Source: Pithys albifrons albifrons
Lineage: Eukaryota > Chordata > Aves > Passeriformes > Thamnophilidae
NCBI RefSeq assembly: GCF_047495875.1
Contig: NC_092472.1
Location: 3,418,349 to 3,482,348 of the forward strand
Direction: 5' to 3'
DNA length: 64,000 nucleotides
Below the pieces are notes generated by a model. It ran no database searches and was not told where the DNA came from. It worked only from the letters and a program-made list of their open reading frames with translations. Made by a program: the position numbers and the translations under genes. Below, one piece after another: positions 48,435 to 61,961 of this stretch (positions are counted from its first letter, which is position 1; each line of letters starts with the position of its first letter).

Positions 48435-51400
48435 GCCTCCAGCCAGGTCTGGTGCCGACTCTGTGTTGCTGCAGTAGGTTTGACGACCTCTTTCTTGGAG
48501 ACCTGCCCCTCTCTGCACCCTCGGAGATTCATCCTTGCTGCAGCACCATCCCCCTGCCCAGTCTCTGTGGGCACCCCTGCGTTGTTTCCACCCTCTTCCG
48601 CTCGGCTGAGAGAATTCTGCAAGTCACACCCATGAGTTATGAGCATTTAAGGTGAGCTTCAGTTTCTCATCCAGTGCAATGCACAGGCTCAAGGTGATCA
48701 GGTGCAGCTGGAGAGAAGATGGAACATGATCTGTTTTTCAGTTACACTTTTTTCCTCCTCTATCCTTGTGATGCAGGACTGGCAAAAACCAAATTCAGGA
48801 AATTGAGCAAACTCAGCAGTGGGGGTTGAGGGTGCTGCAGCTGCAGGGAGTTATACCCAGATGCCAGCAAAGACAATAAACTTGAGCTTTCATTCATACA
48901 ACACCTTAGTCACTAGGCTGACAGATTTTAATGAGACAAACCATAGGATACAGTCCTTCAGGTGTGCAACTATGTTGTACCTACTACCTAGTGCAGAAAC
49001 TGCTTCTTTTCTAGTATTTCTTTCCCAGATTTTTTTCCCCCTTTCTTACCCCACAAAGTCTTTTGGAACATCCAAGAAATCCTGTCTGGATTGGGCTGGT
49101 ATATCAAGGGGAGGAGTGACCCCAACATTCAGCTAAAACCTCTTACATTGCCTTTTCTTGGTCTGGGCACCCCTCACAAAGTGGGATGATTTTTGAGAAC
49201 ACTACAAATCTCTGATGTTTTTACTCTAACTTATCTGATGCACAAACCCTGAAGCACAACTGCCCCAGTTCTGATTCAACACCACTAAAAAACAGTCTGT
49301 CAGTTTTCAACTGTGACCATTGTTACCAGCAGAGACAACATTAAAAGCAGAATTACCCCATACTGGCTAATGATTTCTTTACTTCTCAGCCCATTTTCGT
49401 GGCCCAAATGTTTGCCCTCATATTAATTCTATTGTGCCCAGTATTTCCAAGTACTGCTGTCAAGCCACCTAACCCTGTTGATGTTTTTAAGTAGGATAAA
49501 TGTAAGTCTGTACAACCAAGAAGGGCAGATGGAGATGCCAAGTGCCTAGAACACCTGGAAAACTGCCCATTTCAACTATTTGTCAGGAGCCAAACACTTA
49601 AAAAAAAATCAACTTCAATTTTTTTGGCTGACTACTCATCTTCAAGACCACAATACTCACTTATTCAGAATAAAATGTCTTGATAATCTCACCAAAAACA
49701 AAAAAGACACCACTACCAAAAAAATGCCCCAACCATCAAAATACACGACATCCTGCTAAAAGCTATAAAAATAAAAGCTATAGCAGCAATAGCACAAATG
49801 GACTATGTGGCCATGGGTCAAAGCACCTTGCAGTCATCATGTAAATCTGAAGCCTGAAGAGACGCACCCTCAGTTTTCCAGACAATCACATAGTGATTTC
49901 ATCCAGACAATCCACAGATCATCTCTGTCCCACATCTCCCAGGTGTACACCCACAAAATCCTTTAACAAACATACAGAACAGCAATAAAAGGCCAAAAGC
50001 CAAAGCAACATTGGCAACTCCAAAAGCCCTGCCTTAAGGAAGATGTTGATAAAAGTTCTCCAGAAGATGGGCAAGAGGTGATGGAAAAAGAAAGCTTGTC
50101 TCTGTAGGCAATGGCTTTCTTGACACAAGTTGTTTTTACTCAGAGTGAATGAATCAAAACCAATCACACCTTCAGGAGGGTTTAACACCAGCAAGGAATC
50201 TTTCACACAGTTTCTGGACCTCAGTGAGTTACTTTTGATAGAATTCCAGCTTCTATTCTAATGTATTTCGGCAAAGAAGGGCTGATGAACCCTCAAATCC
50301 TGGCCCACCTCGCTGTTCTCACAGTACCTTGGTTCATCTTCCCTCACATCCTGTCTCTCAGGGGATAGATAAGACTGTGCACATCCTCAGTTTTACAAAA
50401 CACCACAGAATGTAAAACTGAAAAGAGATTAATGCACATATGTTCCATAAGATTTTCATCCCCATCAAACACATCCCTAAACCTGTTTCTTAGAAAAATT
50501 TCCTCTTACTTTCAGAATCATAACATCTAGGATTGTTTGGCCTCTTGCCTTTTTGTAAGTTTTATAGCACCAATAAAATAGTTACTCTGGTATTCATTGT
50601 ATAAATTAATACTGTAGCTTGGCTTATTTACAGTAGCACTGTACAAATGTCACAGTCTTTCTCAAAATACTTGCTTTATGCAGTTTGTGCTGACTACACA
50701 GAATTTATAAGTGACATACCGAAATGTGTTCTGTTCTGATTAAAAATTCCCCAAGTCTCTTTAAATCCATATAAAATTCATCAATGGCCACAATAATTTT
50801 AGTTATTTCCATCACCTTCAGGGGTAATGCTGAGTCAATTCTGCAGGCGATGATTTTTAATTCAAGAAAAATGTCCATTGAGAAAATACTTCGGGATTTG
50901 GTCTGTAGTAATATTGATTTTTCTAGCAAAAGACAAAAATTGAAACAGAATAAAATGCAATTCCTCTTTCAATTGAACTGAGGCTTAGGAACCTTCTAGT
51001 TTTCTTTTTCCCAGAGTTTTGTTTTTCAGAAATTGCTTGAAATTTTATCTAAGTCTAATTTTGAAACACCTTCAAATCTCACCAAAGACAAATGTACCCA
51101 GTGAGTTCAGAACAATGCACACAAGCAGGAGAATCAGAATTCATCCCTGCAGCAAAAACAGCTGATAAACCTGATAACCCCTGAAGTGATTGGATACTGC
51201 CTGTGTGCAGTCTCTGTATACAGAAGCCTCTGAGCTTTGCTGACATTCTAAAAGTGCACCATTTTAATTAGCTTAGCTAAATGATATGGTACAAGTACAA
51301 ATATACAGGTGGAGTAAAGAATACACTGATTTTATCAAGTCCTGCACAAGAAAATTAAGTATATATCAAGACAGTGATACATTGATACATATCTATGTGG

Positions 51401-54400
51401 TAATATAAACTATTTTAGTATGAAAAGTCCTCATATTCCCATGCAAGTCTTCCTTAAAACAGTTCTACATATAGGTGAGCCTAAATTAGCAGCAGACTAA
51501 TGCAGTGCCACAGAAATATTTCTGTGTTCAGATATTTCTCTTCATGGTGCTACAGTTATACACAGATTGTTCTGTAGTTATTTAGGCCCCTGAAAATCAG
51601 GGCCATTTCAAATCACACTTGTAAAATTAGTAGTTTTCTATAACGTTGTAACAAGAATCATATAAATTTGCTTAGGCAGCAATAAATCTGTGTACTATTT
51701 GCTTCACTGCAGAACACTACACAAAGTCCTTCCTCTGGCTATTTCTGAGTGTCACATAGCAAAAGAAGAGAGAAAGACATACCAGAAAGCAGGAAGATGT
51801 TAAAACTGAGGTACTCCAAGGTATTTTGACATCTGAAAAGTCACTTTACTTCTTTGTAAATGATTTCACCTTCAGTACCTCATATCCCTTAAACATTAGA
51901 TTCAGTGACTCAGTGTCATGATGTAGGTCCTTTCTGAACTGGTGGGAAGAGACCAGCTCCAAGCACTGGACTCCAGATTTCTTCATGTACTTGTCAGCAC
52001 ATAGATTATTAGCAGCAATGAGATTGCTTGAATACTGTATAGATGCACACACAATTTCTGCCTATTGATACAATTGTGTGCAAAAAATATGGAGACAAGT
52101 CCACAGAATCCATATAGTTTAGCCATTAACAAACAGGTAAGTGGTGCCTTTCTCTAGAAAAAACCCTAGATTTTTCTCTAAGTGCCTGTTTGTATGTGGT
52201 GCCTGCAATTTGTCTGCCTGACTCAGAATTAAATCAAGTCCAGAGAAAGGAACATCCATCAGTCACAGGACGGATTATATCAACCAAAGTGGAAAACAAT
52301 ACCAATAAATTGTAAGGGAATGATGAATTTGTGGAGTTTCTTATATACAGGGTGAGGTTTTTTCCAGTGAGATAGGCAACTGTATCACCGTTTTCTAGCC
52401 TATAGATATTCATGAGATCTATGGGGAAAAGCCATTTTGATATTTTCAGAGGACACTCACACTACTTCTTCAGTGCAATCCCATCTTTCACTTCATATTC
52501 TTGAGGTCCCTGCAATCTCCTGCACCCAATCCACTTCAGTCAGGTCCCCCCTTCTCTGTTCTCTGAAGGAGACTCCACACAAATTTTTGTCTGGTAGTTT
52601 CCCATGTCTCAAGCACTGTCTGACAGGAAGATACTGCCTAGGATAAGGCAAAGGAAAGGCAGCAGTGAGAAGGATTCATACCTTACCGAGTCTCCCTGCC
52701 TGACAAGCCTCCATCAGTCCCAATTTAGCAATCTGAGCTCAGAAATCCCCAAATATGAGAGAGCAGGTTCTGCAGTCAGACAGTCTGGACAAAACCACTG
52801 AGAAATCCCTAAACAAAGCCCTGCAGTTAAACCAGATCTCTTTCAGTATATGATCTGCATTCTCTGCGTGGAATTTCCCAGGGAGATGGGATTCCCACTT
52901 TTCCTAAAAATACTGCAAAATACCTCCCTGGGGCAATGTAAACTTCTTGTTCCTACACCCAACTTCTTTGCTCCTATGTTCAAGTCATCTTTCTCATTTG
53001 AATTACTTGTTGACAAGTCATCTTTTCACTTGGAACCTGCCTCTCCATGTTTGAAATAGGTCCTATGCCAAATTGCTCAGCTGGGTTTGCTCTGTTCTTT
53101 CATGTCTTTCTTTAAATCCATTTCCCGTCGGTATGAATCTAACACTGGTGAGAATTTCTTTTTGTATCACAAGCATCTGAAGCCAGGCTATTTAAAACAT
53201 TGCTGTTATGGGAACCAAGGCTGCTAAAGAGCCAGAAAAAATCCTATTTGTATTTAGGTCACAATTTTTTGCAGTAGCATATTTGCTTGTTCTAGAAAAT
53301 GGCATGTAAAGAAAAAGAAGTGGTGGGTTGGGGTATGGAGAGGGATCAGTGCTATAAATCTGAATTCAGATACACCACAAACATAGACACAAAAAATTTC
53401 TTTTTTTCTCCTGGTTCCCAGGGTACATTCAACTATTTCTCATTCCTCGGATAAAATTTAAGGGTGCATATCTCTGACTCATCCTGTTTGTCTTCTGCTA
53501 TATTTTTCTGATGGCTTAAAAATCCTTTTAGTAATTTATTGTGCTGCTCTAAATGGAAGAATATTAACAACTTGGACACTGACAAAGTAACTTTCACCTT
53601 TATAAAGTCACCACAAAGACTGCAAGTGCTACTTCTACTGCCTAATATTTTCTTGAAGGTTTTGGTTGGACTATTTTCCTTTATCACCACTGTCTCTCTT
53701 TAGAGCCACAGTCTTTATCATTCTTAAATGCAGGCTGTAATTCTTCAGCTCAAGCAATCACCACTGAAATTCAACTGACTGGTTGGGAGACATATGGCAG
53801 TCAAAACAATCTCTTCCAGATGACTATAATTTAATTTGTTTCTGAGCTGTGGCTACTGTCTCACCTTGTACTTATATTCACAGGTGTCACATACTCCTTT
53901 AGAGTTTGAGAACTGGCATAAGGTTACAAGGTAGCTCTGACCCTCTTGAAACTGTGTCTGAATGTTTAATCGAGTATGGCTACATGAATTCATAAGTGAA
54001 TATGAGTAATTGCCCAGAAACTGAAGACTCAGTTTAGTTTTCTGGTTTAAGGACTTCTAGCTCCTGTCCTCAACTCCCTGGAAAATGCCTTTGTCATAGG
54101 CTACAGGAGACTCTGCCTCCTTTCTTAAACAAGACAAAAACTTACACCATTTTAAATCCCAGACAACAACAATAAAAGAAGTATCATTCTGTATCCTGAT
54201 ATCCGAGGTACTCACTTAGAAAGGAGGAGGTAGTAGAAACCTCTTTATGCTCTAAGACGTTTAATTAATTTCATACTAACCCACCTTGGGATATAATCCA
54301 CAGTAGAACTATTTCCAGAGTTTTACAACTTTTATGTTACTTCTTACACACACAGAAGTGTTCGCTAGTGAGGCTAAACCCTTTTCACAGCAAGAGTTCT

Positions 54401-56796
54401 CCCTTTTCATGCTCCATGTGCCAGGAGTTGATGACACTGTGTCACAGACAATGCACAGCCAGTGCCTCTGCATGTCCAATAACACTTTTTATTCTTTGCT
54501 AGCTTTTTAATATTTTTTAATATAGAAATGTTGAGCTACATGGTTATGATGTAGTTTTATTTATGACATCTTTTCCCTATCCAAACCTGGACTCACACCT
54601 GTACACGAAGCACTTCTTACATAATATTCTCATGTTCAGGCATAGTAGCACTTTTTTAACGTTACTCTTCTTCTGAGAAGATCTCAAATCTGAAGTGTCT
54701 ATTTCCCTCCTTTTTCTCTTAAAACCAATTATTCTGGAAGATTTCCTAGCTTGTCCAGTGACATGCATATATCTGCCAATAACTCATATTCCTGAGAAAC
54801 AGACACATTCTGGCATCAAGACACTTCACAGATTGCTTTATTTATCCTATTAATCAAGATCTTCTACTAGACTTGAACAGTTCCATCAGTTCCAGTCTTT
54901 CCTAATGGCTCCTGAGCTCTCCTAAATGGGCATCCAAGTTGTATTGGTGGCTCTAATTTCTTACATGACCTGACTTTTAAAGCCATAATTTTCTTTTTTT
55001 TCACCTGTCTTTGTCTGTTCCCTTTCTTAACTGTTTGTTCCATGTATTTTTCTATATTACTAGTCACAGCTTAATTTCAACTTCCCAGCCTTTGCTCAAA
55101 CTACTATCTGGCTTTTTCATTTTGGTTTCTAGGCTTTTCTCCATCTTGTCTTCTTCCACTGAATTTTCTCCTCTTTCCTTTCCATCTTCTACCTCCAGCA
55201 CATTCAGTCATTTTCTACTCCATTTTCAGTCAGTCCTCCCACATCTTTCATTTTTGCTTGTGTCATCCACTCACTTTCTCTCTTTATGTTGATGATTCAT
55301 ATTTCTTTCCTCTCAACATCCTAGCACCTTTACATTTGTCCTTCTGGATAGACAAGAAACAGACTATGTTCCTAAATGATGCTGATAAGGTATCTCATTG
55401 TCTCCTTTTCCCTTAATTTTTGTCCTCACAACTCAGAGAAGTAGGAAGCTAAGCAACAAACAGTGGCACAGAACCAATGGGAATGGAGATTTAGGTGTAA
55501 AAATAGAGGGTGAGAATCAAAAGTACAGGCAAGGAGTAATATGAGGAACAGTCACCTTCTTTACTGCTGAGAAGGACTAAGGGCATTTTCTTTAGGAACC
55601 TTCCAATGCCTCTTTTTAACAGGCAAAAGAAGTCAGGTTTGCATTATAAAAGACTGTATAAAGTATCCAATTACTCCCTCTCTTGATAACACATACTTAC
55701 TTATGCCTGTCAGTTTTATTTCTGCTCCCTTACTGACTCCTAAGTGCCTTTCAGAAGTCAACCACCTAAACCATGAATCTGCCCACTTTGGATCTGACAA
55801 TGAACTGGCAATTCTGCAGGTTTGGAATCACACTGTTTTTTTAATGATGACCTGAGTTTGCCTTTGAGTCTGTTCAAAGTATTGACTGTTAATGCCCTCC
55901 CTGAAACCTGCACACCTTGTGCTGGATCGGGTTTGCATTTTGGGAGGTTGGTATTTTCTACTCCTTCATTTGTACTTTTCTTCCTTGCTCTCCTGCTCGC
56001 CTAATGACTTCTCCAGGTGTGTTACATTTCCTATTAGTATCTCTATGAAAGGATGGCAAGTTAAAAAATTACTAATGTCAAGACATAAAAGCATATCTTA
56101 AGTTTTGGTTTCAATGCTTAATTTATTGAGTTCTATATCTGGGCAATCCTAGTCAGTTCAGAGTCACAAAACTGCACAAAAGGACATGGTCAAAATCTCC
56201 TTTTTTCAGCAGAGTTGCCCTGCAAAGGCACTGACAGGATTACCCCTTGTACTGAATGGTTAACTCCTGCTTTTGTCATTCAAAGATACTTTGACTGCAA
56301 CTTCCTTTTACAAGCCTGGCTAATCCATCTTTAACAGATCTCCAAGTTATCCAAAATGCTGCAAACTTTTCACTGACTGAAAATTAAGAAAAGGAGAGAG
56401 AGACAGAACTGAGACTTGCCTGTCTCACACCTGCTACCCTTCTCCTTTCTGGTATTTTCAGAACATCACCTGAGGCAGGCATTAACCTATTAACCTATAA
56501 CCAGGCTGCTAAAATCAAGTGCATTTTCTCCATAAAACAGACCTACATGCAACTTCAGTCCCTTGTGACAACTAAAATGTAACATAAATGTTTTGTGTTT
56601 ATTCCCTATACAGGGAATAAACGTTCACCTTACTGCCTGTAGTCACTCCAGACAGCCCAAGATACAAATAGAAAGCTAAGATGCACAGCTGGATAATGGA
56701 TAGATCATCCAATGGTTACAACTGAGCTGTCTTCACGTTGCTCTAAATTTTTTCCAGCAGCTGAGTCACAGTTCTGTCCTTTCTTCCACCATGACA
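48435..56796. other. Spacer upstream of alpha-C2, no gene seen
   Basis: No cadherin-like frame on either strand, so alpha-C1 is not here. CR1-free until 56797. Pyrimidine-rich stretch at about 55080-55320. One short hairpin at 56597. Confidence 0.65.
56597..56622. repeat. Perfect 10-bp hairpin
   Basis: GTTTATTCCC and its exact reverse complement flank a six-base TATACA loop. Isolated, not next to a gene. Confidence 0.7.
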
Positions 56797-56990
56797 CATA
56801 GAATTACAGAACAGTTTGGGTTGGAAAGGACCTGAAAGAACATCTCATTGCAACCCTTCACTAGATCAGGTTGCTGCAAGCCCCATCCAACCAGTCCTTG
56901 GACACTTTCAGGGATGGGGCAGCCACAGCTTCTCTGGGCAACCCATGCCAGGGCCTGCCCATTCTCACAGGGAAGATTTTCCTTGTACTT
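56797..56990 (-). mobile_element. CR1 LINE 3' fragment
   Basis: ATAGAATTACAGAACAGTTT, GGGTTGGAAAGGACCTGAAA, the AGATCAGGTTGCTGCAAGCC module and TTCTCTGGGCAACCCATGCC. It decays into unrelated sequence about 30 bp before the inverted-repeat element at 57024. Confidence 0.92.
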
Positions 56991-57023
56991 TCTCCACCCA
57001 TACACCAAAGCTATATGGGACAT

Positions 57024-57526
57024 TGTTATGGGTTTGGCCAGATGAGCCTAAATTTAGGTTTTAAAAGTTCAGCTAGGCCTGGGAATTGTCAGCTGACTTG
57101 AGCTGGACTGAGCTAGCTAACAGCTGACTTCCTCTGGCCAATAATATTGTATTCCATACCATATTGCATCATCTCAAAAGGGGTAAGAGCTGGTGTGTGG
57201 GAGTGGCTTAGGCAGTTGCTTCACAGCTGTGGTGCCAGCAAGACACTCTGCTGTCCCAGGAGGGATGGGGAGGCTCAGCCTTTGGGCACATGAGCATCCA
57301 CATGATGAATCTCTACAGATTCTACTCAAGCAGCAGTGTCCTGCCACACACCAATAGCCCACATGGGCCTCTTTGTGATTCAATTAATCTTCTTTTATCA
57401 GTCCAGCCACCCTCAGAGGGGCACTGGCTGTCATCTACAAGTCAGTGTAGAGGTACAGAGACAATTCCCAGGTCTAGCTGAACTTTGAAAACCTAAATTT
57501 AGGCCCATCTGGCCAAACCCATAACA
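57024..57526. mobile_element. 503-bp element with 67-bp terminal inverted repeats (MITE-like or LTR-derived)
   Basis: The left arm (57024-57090) begins TGTTATGGGTTTGGCCAGAT. The right arm (57460-57526) ends with its reverse complement, ATCTGGCCAAACCCATAACA. The arms match at 64 of 67 positions and each holds the palindrome CCTAAATTTAGG. The 369-bp middle has no long frame. Its CCATACCATATTGCATCATC region is reminiscent of avian LTR promoters. TG...CA ends also fit an LTR, but 67-bp inverted ends do not. No convincing target-site duplication was found (flanks GGACAT and TATATT). Confidence 0.85.
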
Positions 57527-58239
57527 TATATTCTCTCTGAGCTACAAGGGTCTGTTCCAAACCACCAAGATATGCTCCCATAGCAGCAAGCTACAACTTG
57601 CTCCTAAAGCTAAATATGTAAAGCAGCACATAAAAGATGGACAGATTTTCTCAATTTAAAATCAGACCCAAAATGCTCCTGTACTGAGTTGCACAGAGCT
57701 GCCCTAAATTTCTCAAATTAATAGAACAAGTTCTACTTAATCAGAGTTAAAAGAGTAGCAATGACTTCCTTTTTCAAGGTTATACTTTAGAATTAACTGC
57801 TTGCTCTTTTCCTGATGTTGGACAAAGTCAATGTCAATTTGCAAAGAAATTAAATCATTAGAGCTAGGTTTTTTAAAACACAGAAGAGAGGCAAATCATC
57901 ACCTCTACCTCTGGCTGGTGCACTGAGACACAAATCCCATGCTATCTGCAGTCAGAGGCTCAGTCAGAGAAGGCAGAACTGTCTAGTTATCATAGAAATT
58001 CCTGCTGTAGAATGGATGAGCAACAAAAGGAACAATGAAGGTGTTCACTGCCACAAACATAGGTTGGGTACAGGTTGTGTTTACCACACCTGAAATGACA
58101 GAGAAGCCACATTATGGTGTGGAATAGAACCTCTGCATGTCTGGTTCCAGCCTTTCACTGTGGTCTCAGGATTAGTCATTGTTTAGATTTGCAGTACTCT
58201 GTATAGTGGGAAGGAGGAAACTGGACCCCAAGGACAAAT
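57527..58239. other. Spacer, no feature seen
   Basis: AT-rich DNA between the inverted-repeat element and a CR1 fragment. Confidence 0.6.
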
Positions 58240-58625
58240 AGAGTCACAGAACATCCTGAGTTGGAAGGGACCCACAAGGACCATCCAAGTCCAATTCCTG
58301 GCCCTGTACAGGACACCCCAACAATCCCAGTCTGTCCCTGAGAGCGTTGTCCAAATGCTCATGGAGCTCTGGCAGCCTTGGGACTGTGCCCACTGAGCTG
58401 GAGAGGCTCTTCAGTGTCCAACCATCCTCTGGGGGAAGAACCTTTTTCTGATATCCAACCTAAACCTGCCCTGACACAGCTCCAGCCATTCCCCCAGGTG
58501 AAGTCACTGGTCACCACAGAGAAGAGATCAGAGCCTGCCCCTTCACTGCCCCTCCCAAGGAAGTTGTAGACAGCTATAAGGTCTCCCCTTAGTCTCCTCT
58601 TCCCCTCTTTCCTTCTCTTGAGGAA
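58240..58625 (-). mobile_element. CR1 LINE 3' fragment (GACCCACAAGGACC subfamily)
   Basis: GTCACAGAACATCCTGAGTT, GGAAGGGACCCACAAGGACC, GAGAGCGTTGTCCAAATGCT, CTGGGGGAAGAACCTTTTTC and CTATAAGGTCTCCCCTTAGT. About 385 bp, extending further 5' than its relative at 30662. Confidence 0.93.
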
Positions 58626-59533
58626 AATCTCCATCACAGAATCTAAACAGCTTTTAGCACAAATCTGAAAGACTTTGCTCATCAACATGGGCAAATACCC
58701 AACAACCCTCTACTCTTACCCCCACTGTAGTTGTATTTTTGGCTGCAGGTCTTTGCTGCAATTCTGATATAAGTGCCATGTCTCCAGTACCCAGACAGAG
58801 AATTAAACGCCTGAAACTATTTTAAAGAGCAGCTGAGAGTCATAAAGGAAGGAGGAGGGGATTAGAACACAGGCCCCACAAAACACCATGAATCTGTGAG
58901 GATTTTTTAATAAGACCAGTATGCTGCTCCTCAGCTTTCTGTATTTCACGTGCCTGCACAGGAATGGCTGAGCAAGGAAAGTAGGGCAGGAAAATATTTC
59001 ATTTTGTTTGCTAATTCTCAGCAGGCATTTCTGAGCTTAGAAGATTTTTACTTCAAATCCTATTACAAAAATCCTTTGGCCCAAACTGTGCTGGTTTTGG
59101 ACTATTTTTAGCCTATAACCACATATATGATGGGCAAAATGTTAATACTGCAAATTCTGCTGATATTATCCGACCTCAGGACACGTCCCATTGATTTCCT
59201 TACTCAGCAGTGCAGCATTTGACCCTGACTTACATCCCCTGCTAATGATTTTGGTTTATATTTGTGTTTCTCTTCAGGGTCCTGGCACACAGTGGGATTC
59301 CACATCCTCCTCCCTCCCAACCCTATTCTAAATAGATATGCAAAAGCTTGTTCTATTTCCTCTGTTGACTTGGAATCTACATTCCAGCCACCTTATAACC
59401 CTTTCCTGTACTTCTACAATCTCAGTCATATTTAATAAGGTTATCATGACAGCACAGAGAACTGGATTCCAACTGTGCACTTACAAGTAGTACCTGATAA
59501 TGTGCCAAAATAATCTAACAATGTTTCTATGGG

Positions 59534-59568
59534 AAAAAACAAACAAACAAACAAACAAACAAACAAAC
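59534..59568 (+). repeat. (AAAC)n microsatellite
   Basis: About eight AAAC units in a row, preceded by a short A run. Confidence 0.95.
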
Positions 59569-61910
59569 CCCAAACAGCCATGTTTCTCATTTCTTGTGAA
59601 CACTTTATCAATTGTTTGAGTTCATTACTTGTAACAGCAGCAGGGAATAAGGCAGTGGTGAACAGATCTTAGGAAATACAAGAACTGTCACAATACAGAC
59701 AGTATTAAAACAGAACTTGGCAGCTTGGCATGAAAATATCCTGTGTTGCACAGGCTGACAGGTACACTTTGGAGTGAAAGAGTGGCCAAGGTATTAAGAA
59801 GACAGAAAGCCACTGGTCACAGCTGCCCTGTTCAGGACCTGTACACCCAGCTTCAGAGGTACTGAGACAGCTCTGTCACATCCACCAGTGTAACAACTTC
59901 ACTTCTGTTTTACAGCAGCATCTGAGAGTACTTGGAAGGAGAAGCAAAGAAAAGGGAAGATTCAACATATGAGCTCAGGCAGATTATGACCAGAAACCCA
60001 GAGGAAGGCCTGAGAACCAATGACTCTTATGAAGTAACAACACAAAAAGGTACCCTGAAGCTAAACTGGAGTTTAGAAATCAGTACAAGACAAAAGCAAA
60101 GTGCAGGCAGAAGCAGTTGATCATGACATAAAAGCAGGAAGTCAGGGGAGCTGGGTTCTCTTCACTAATACATCAAGGGCTTCATGATTTTTGGCAAGTA
60201 TCTTAATCAGTTTGTAAGATGTCAGCAATATCTGGACTCAAATGGCCACAGCAAGGTTTAAAGCACTACTGTAAAGGCTACTTGGATGTTCTCAAGGATT
60301 AAGGTACATATATACGTGTATAATTTATTACTTGTAATAGGTACTGAAGGGAGACAACTGTTTGGGGATTTTTAACCAAACATGAGGCTTATCTGCTTTC
60401 AAACTTCCCTTCGGAATTCTTAAAACCTCAGTGACACAAAATATTTATACTTTGAAATTAGTAAATTCAATATTTATTTTCTTGAGCGCAACAGCTCTTA
60501 CTGAATAGATCAGAGTGGTTAACCTAATAAAATATTCCTTTAAGAGCTGGACTATGTCCAGTGTTTAGCACAAGTTACTGCCATAGTATTAATGAAGAAC
60601 TACCTTCTGCATTTTGTATGGATCATACACTTGGCAAAATCTTTCTGCACTGAGGGAAACCCACATTGTTTGTACCTGTTCCTGCAACAGCAGGCAGTGG
60701 CTTTGTGATGCAGAGAGCAGGGTACTCTGCCTGGTCCTCAGCTGCATTTCCAGAAGGGCACAGATTTCCCAGCCTTACAAGGATACTGTTAGCTCTGGTA
60801 CACCTCAAGTAACACCAGACTTTCGGCTCTTAACAACTCAGCTGATCTCAATGTATTTCTTCCATCATTGAACAGAGAAACCACAGCAGGACATGTGAGA
60901 TTCTGAGTGATAAGCAGGGATGATGATATCAAATGTACCCGCTGAAATCAATCCTGTCTCCTTGTACTAATCAAAACATTGTCCTCCACAACCAGATAGA
61001 CCTGCAGTGTCTCAGCACGATTCTTCTTATTTAATACTTTGTAAACTGTGCTTTTTGGAAACAGATTGTGGGATTTAGCATTTGGAATACAAACCATTAC
61101 TGGCTACATTGCTAGGAAAAACCCAAGATAATATCCAGCAACACCAGCATTCCTCCTAAGTTTCTTTGTCACACTGAACAGTGGTTAAAATCACAAAGTT
61201 TAGAGGCCTTTCAGTCCAGTTCACTGAGAAGGCCATATCTCCCCAGACCATTTCAGCTGTGGTCAGGGGCCAGTCTCCAGCCAACAGTCAAGGTTCGTGA
61301 GAACAAAAAAGGCAGCCTGGTTCTGTGTGCTGGAAAGGACACACTGGGAACAGGAGGCTGGGTCTGCTCCCTGTCTCAGGAGTTTACATGTTTTTAAATC
61401 AGCATGAAATCTGAAAACATTTCTTGGAGTGGGAAATAGACCTCAGGAGAACGTGAGGAAAGAGGGACAAGAACTGCAGAAGGCAAAATGAAAGCAGAAA
61501 GAGAGAAAAAGATGTTTGGAAGGACAGAGAGGCACAAATCAATCCATATTTTTATCCTTTCGGTACTTGAACCTTCAGCCATGAAGACCACAGTTATTTT
61601 CCTGCTGTACATACAGTGGGAGCAATATTGACATTGTATTTTCACCAAAGACTTTCAGTTCTGCTCTTGTCCTTCATTCAAGAATTCTGGCACATAAAGC
61701 CATGCAGAATGGAAACTGCCAGATGTCAGTACTGCTGAGTTACTTTCTGGGTTTTATGCTGCTGCAATACAAAGGCCTGTACACTCCTCAGCCATGCTAA
61801 GATCAACCTGAAACAAAGCATCTTCACTTCAGGTAAAAGTACTAAAAGAAAGAAGCCTCTAGATTTCTAAGCTATTGAATATTTTATCTATTACCTTTAA
61901 TTGTGATATG

Positions 61911-61961
61911 ATTTGATGACCTCAGAGGTCCTTTCCAACCTCATTGATTCTGTGATTCTTT
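61911..61961 (+). mobile_element. Short CR1 3' tail
   Basis: GATGACCTCAGAGGTCCTTT then CCAACCTCATTGATTCTGTGATTCT. This is the last 50 bp or so of a CR1 element, ending in the TTCTGTGATTCT repeat. Extremely 5'-truncated. Confidence 0.85.
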
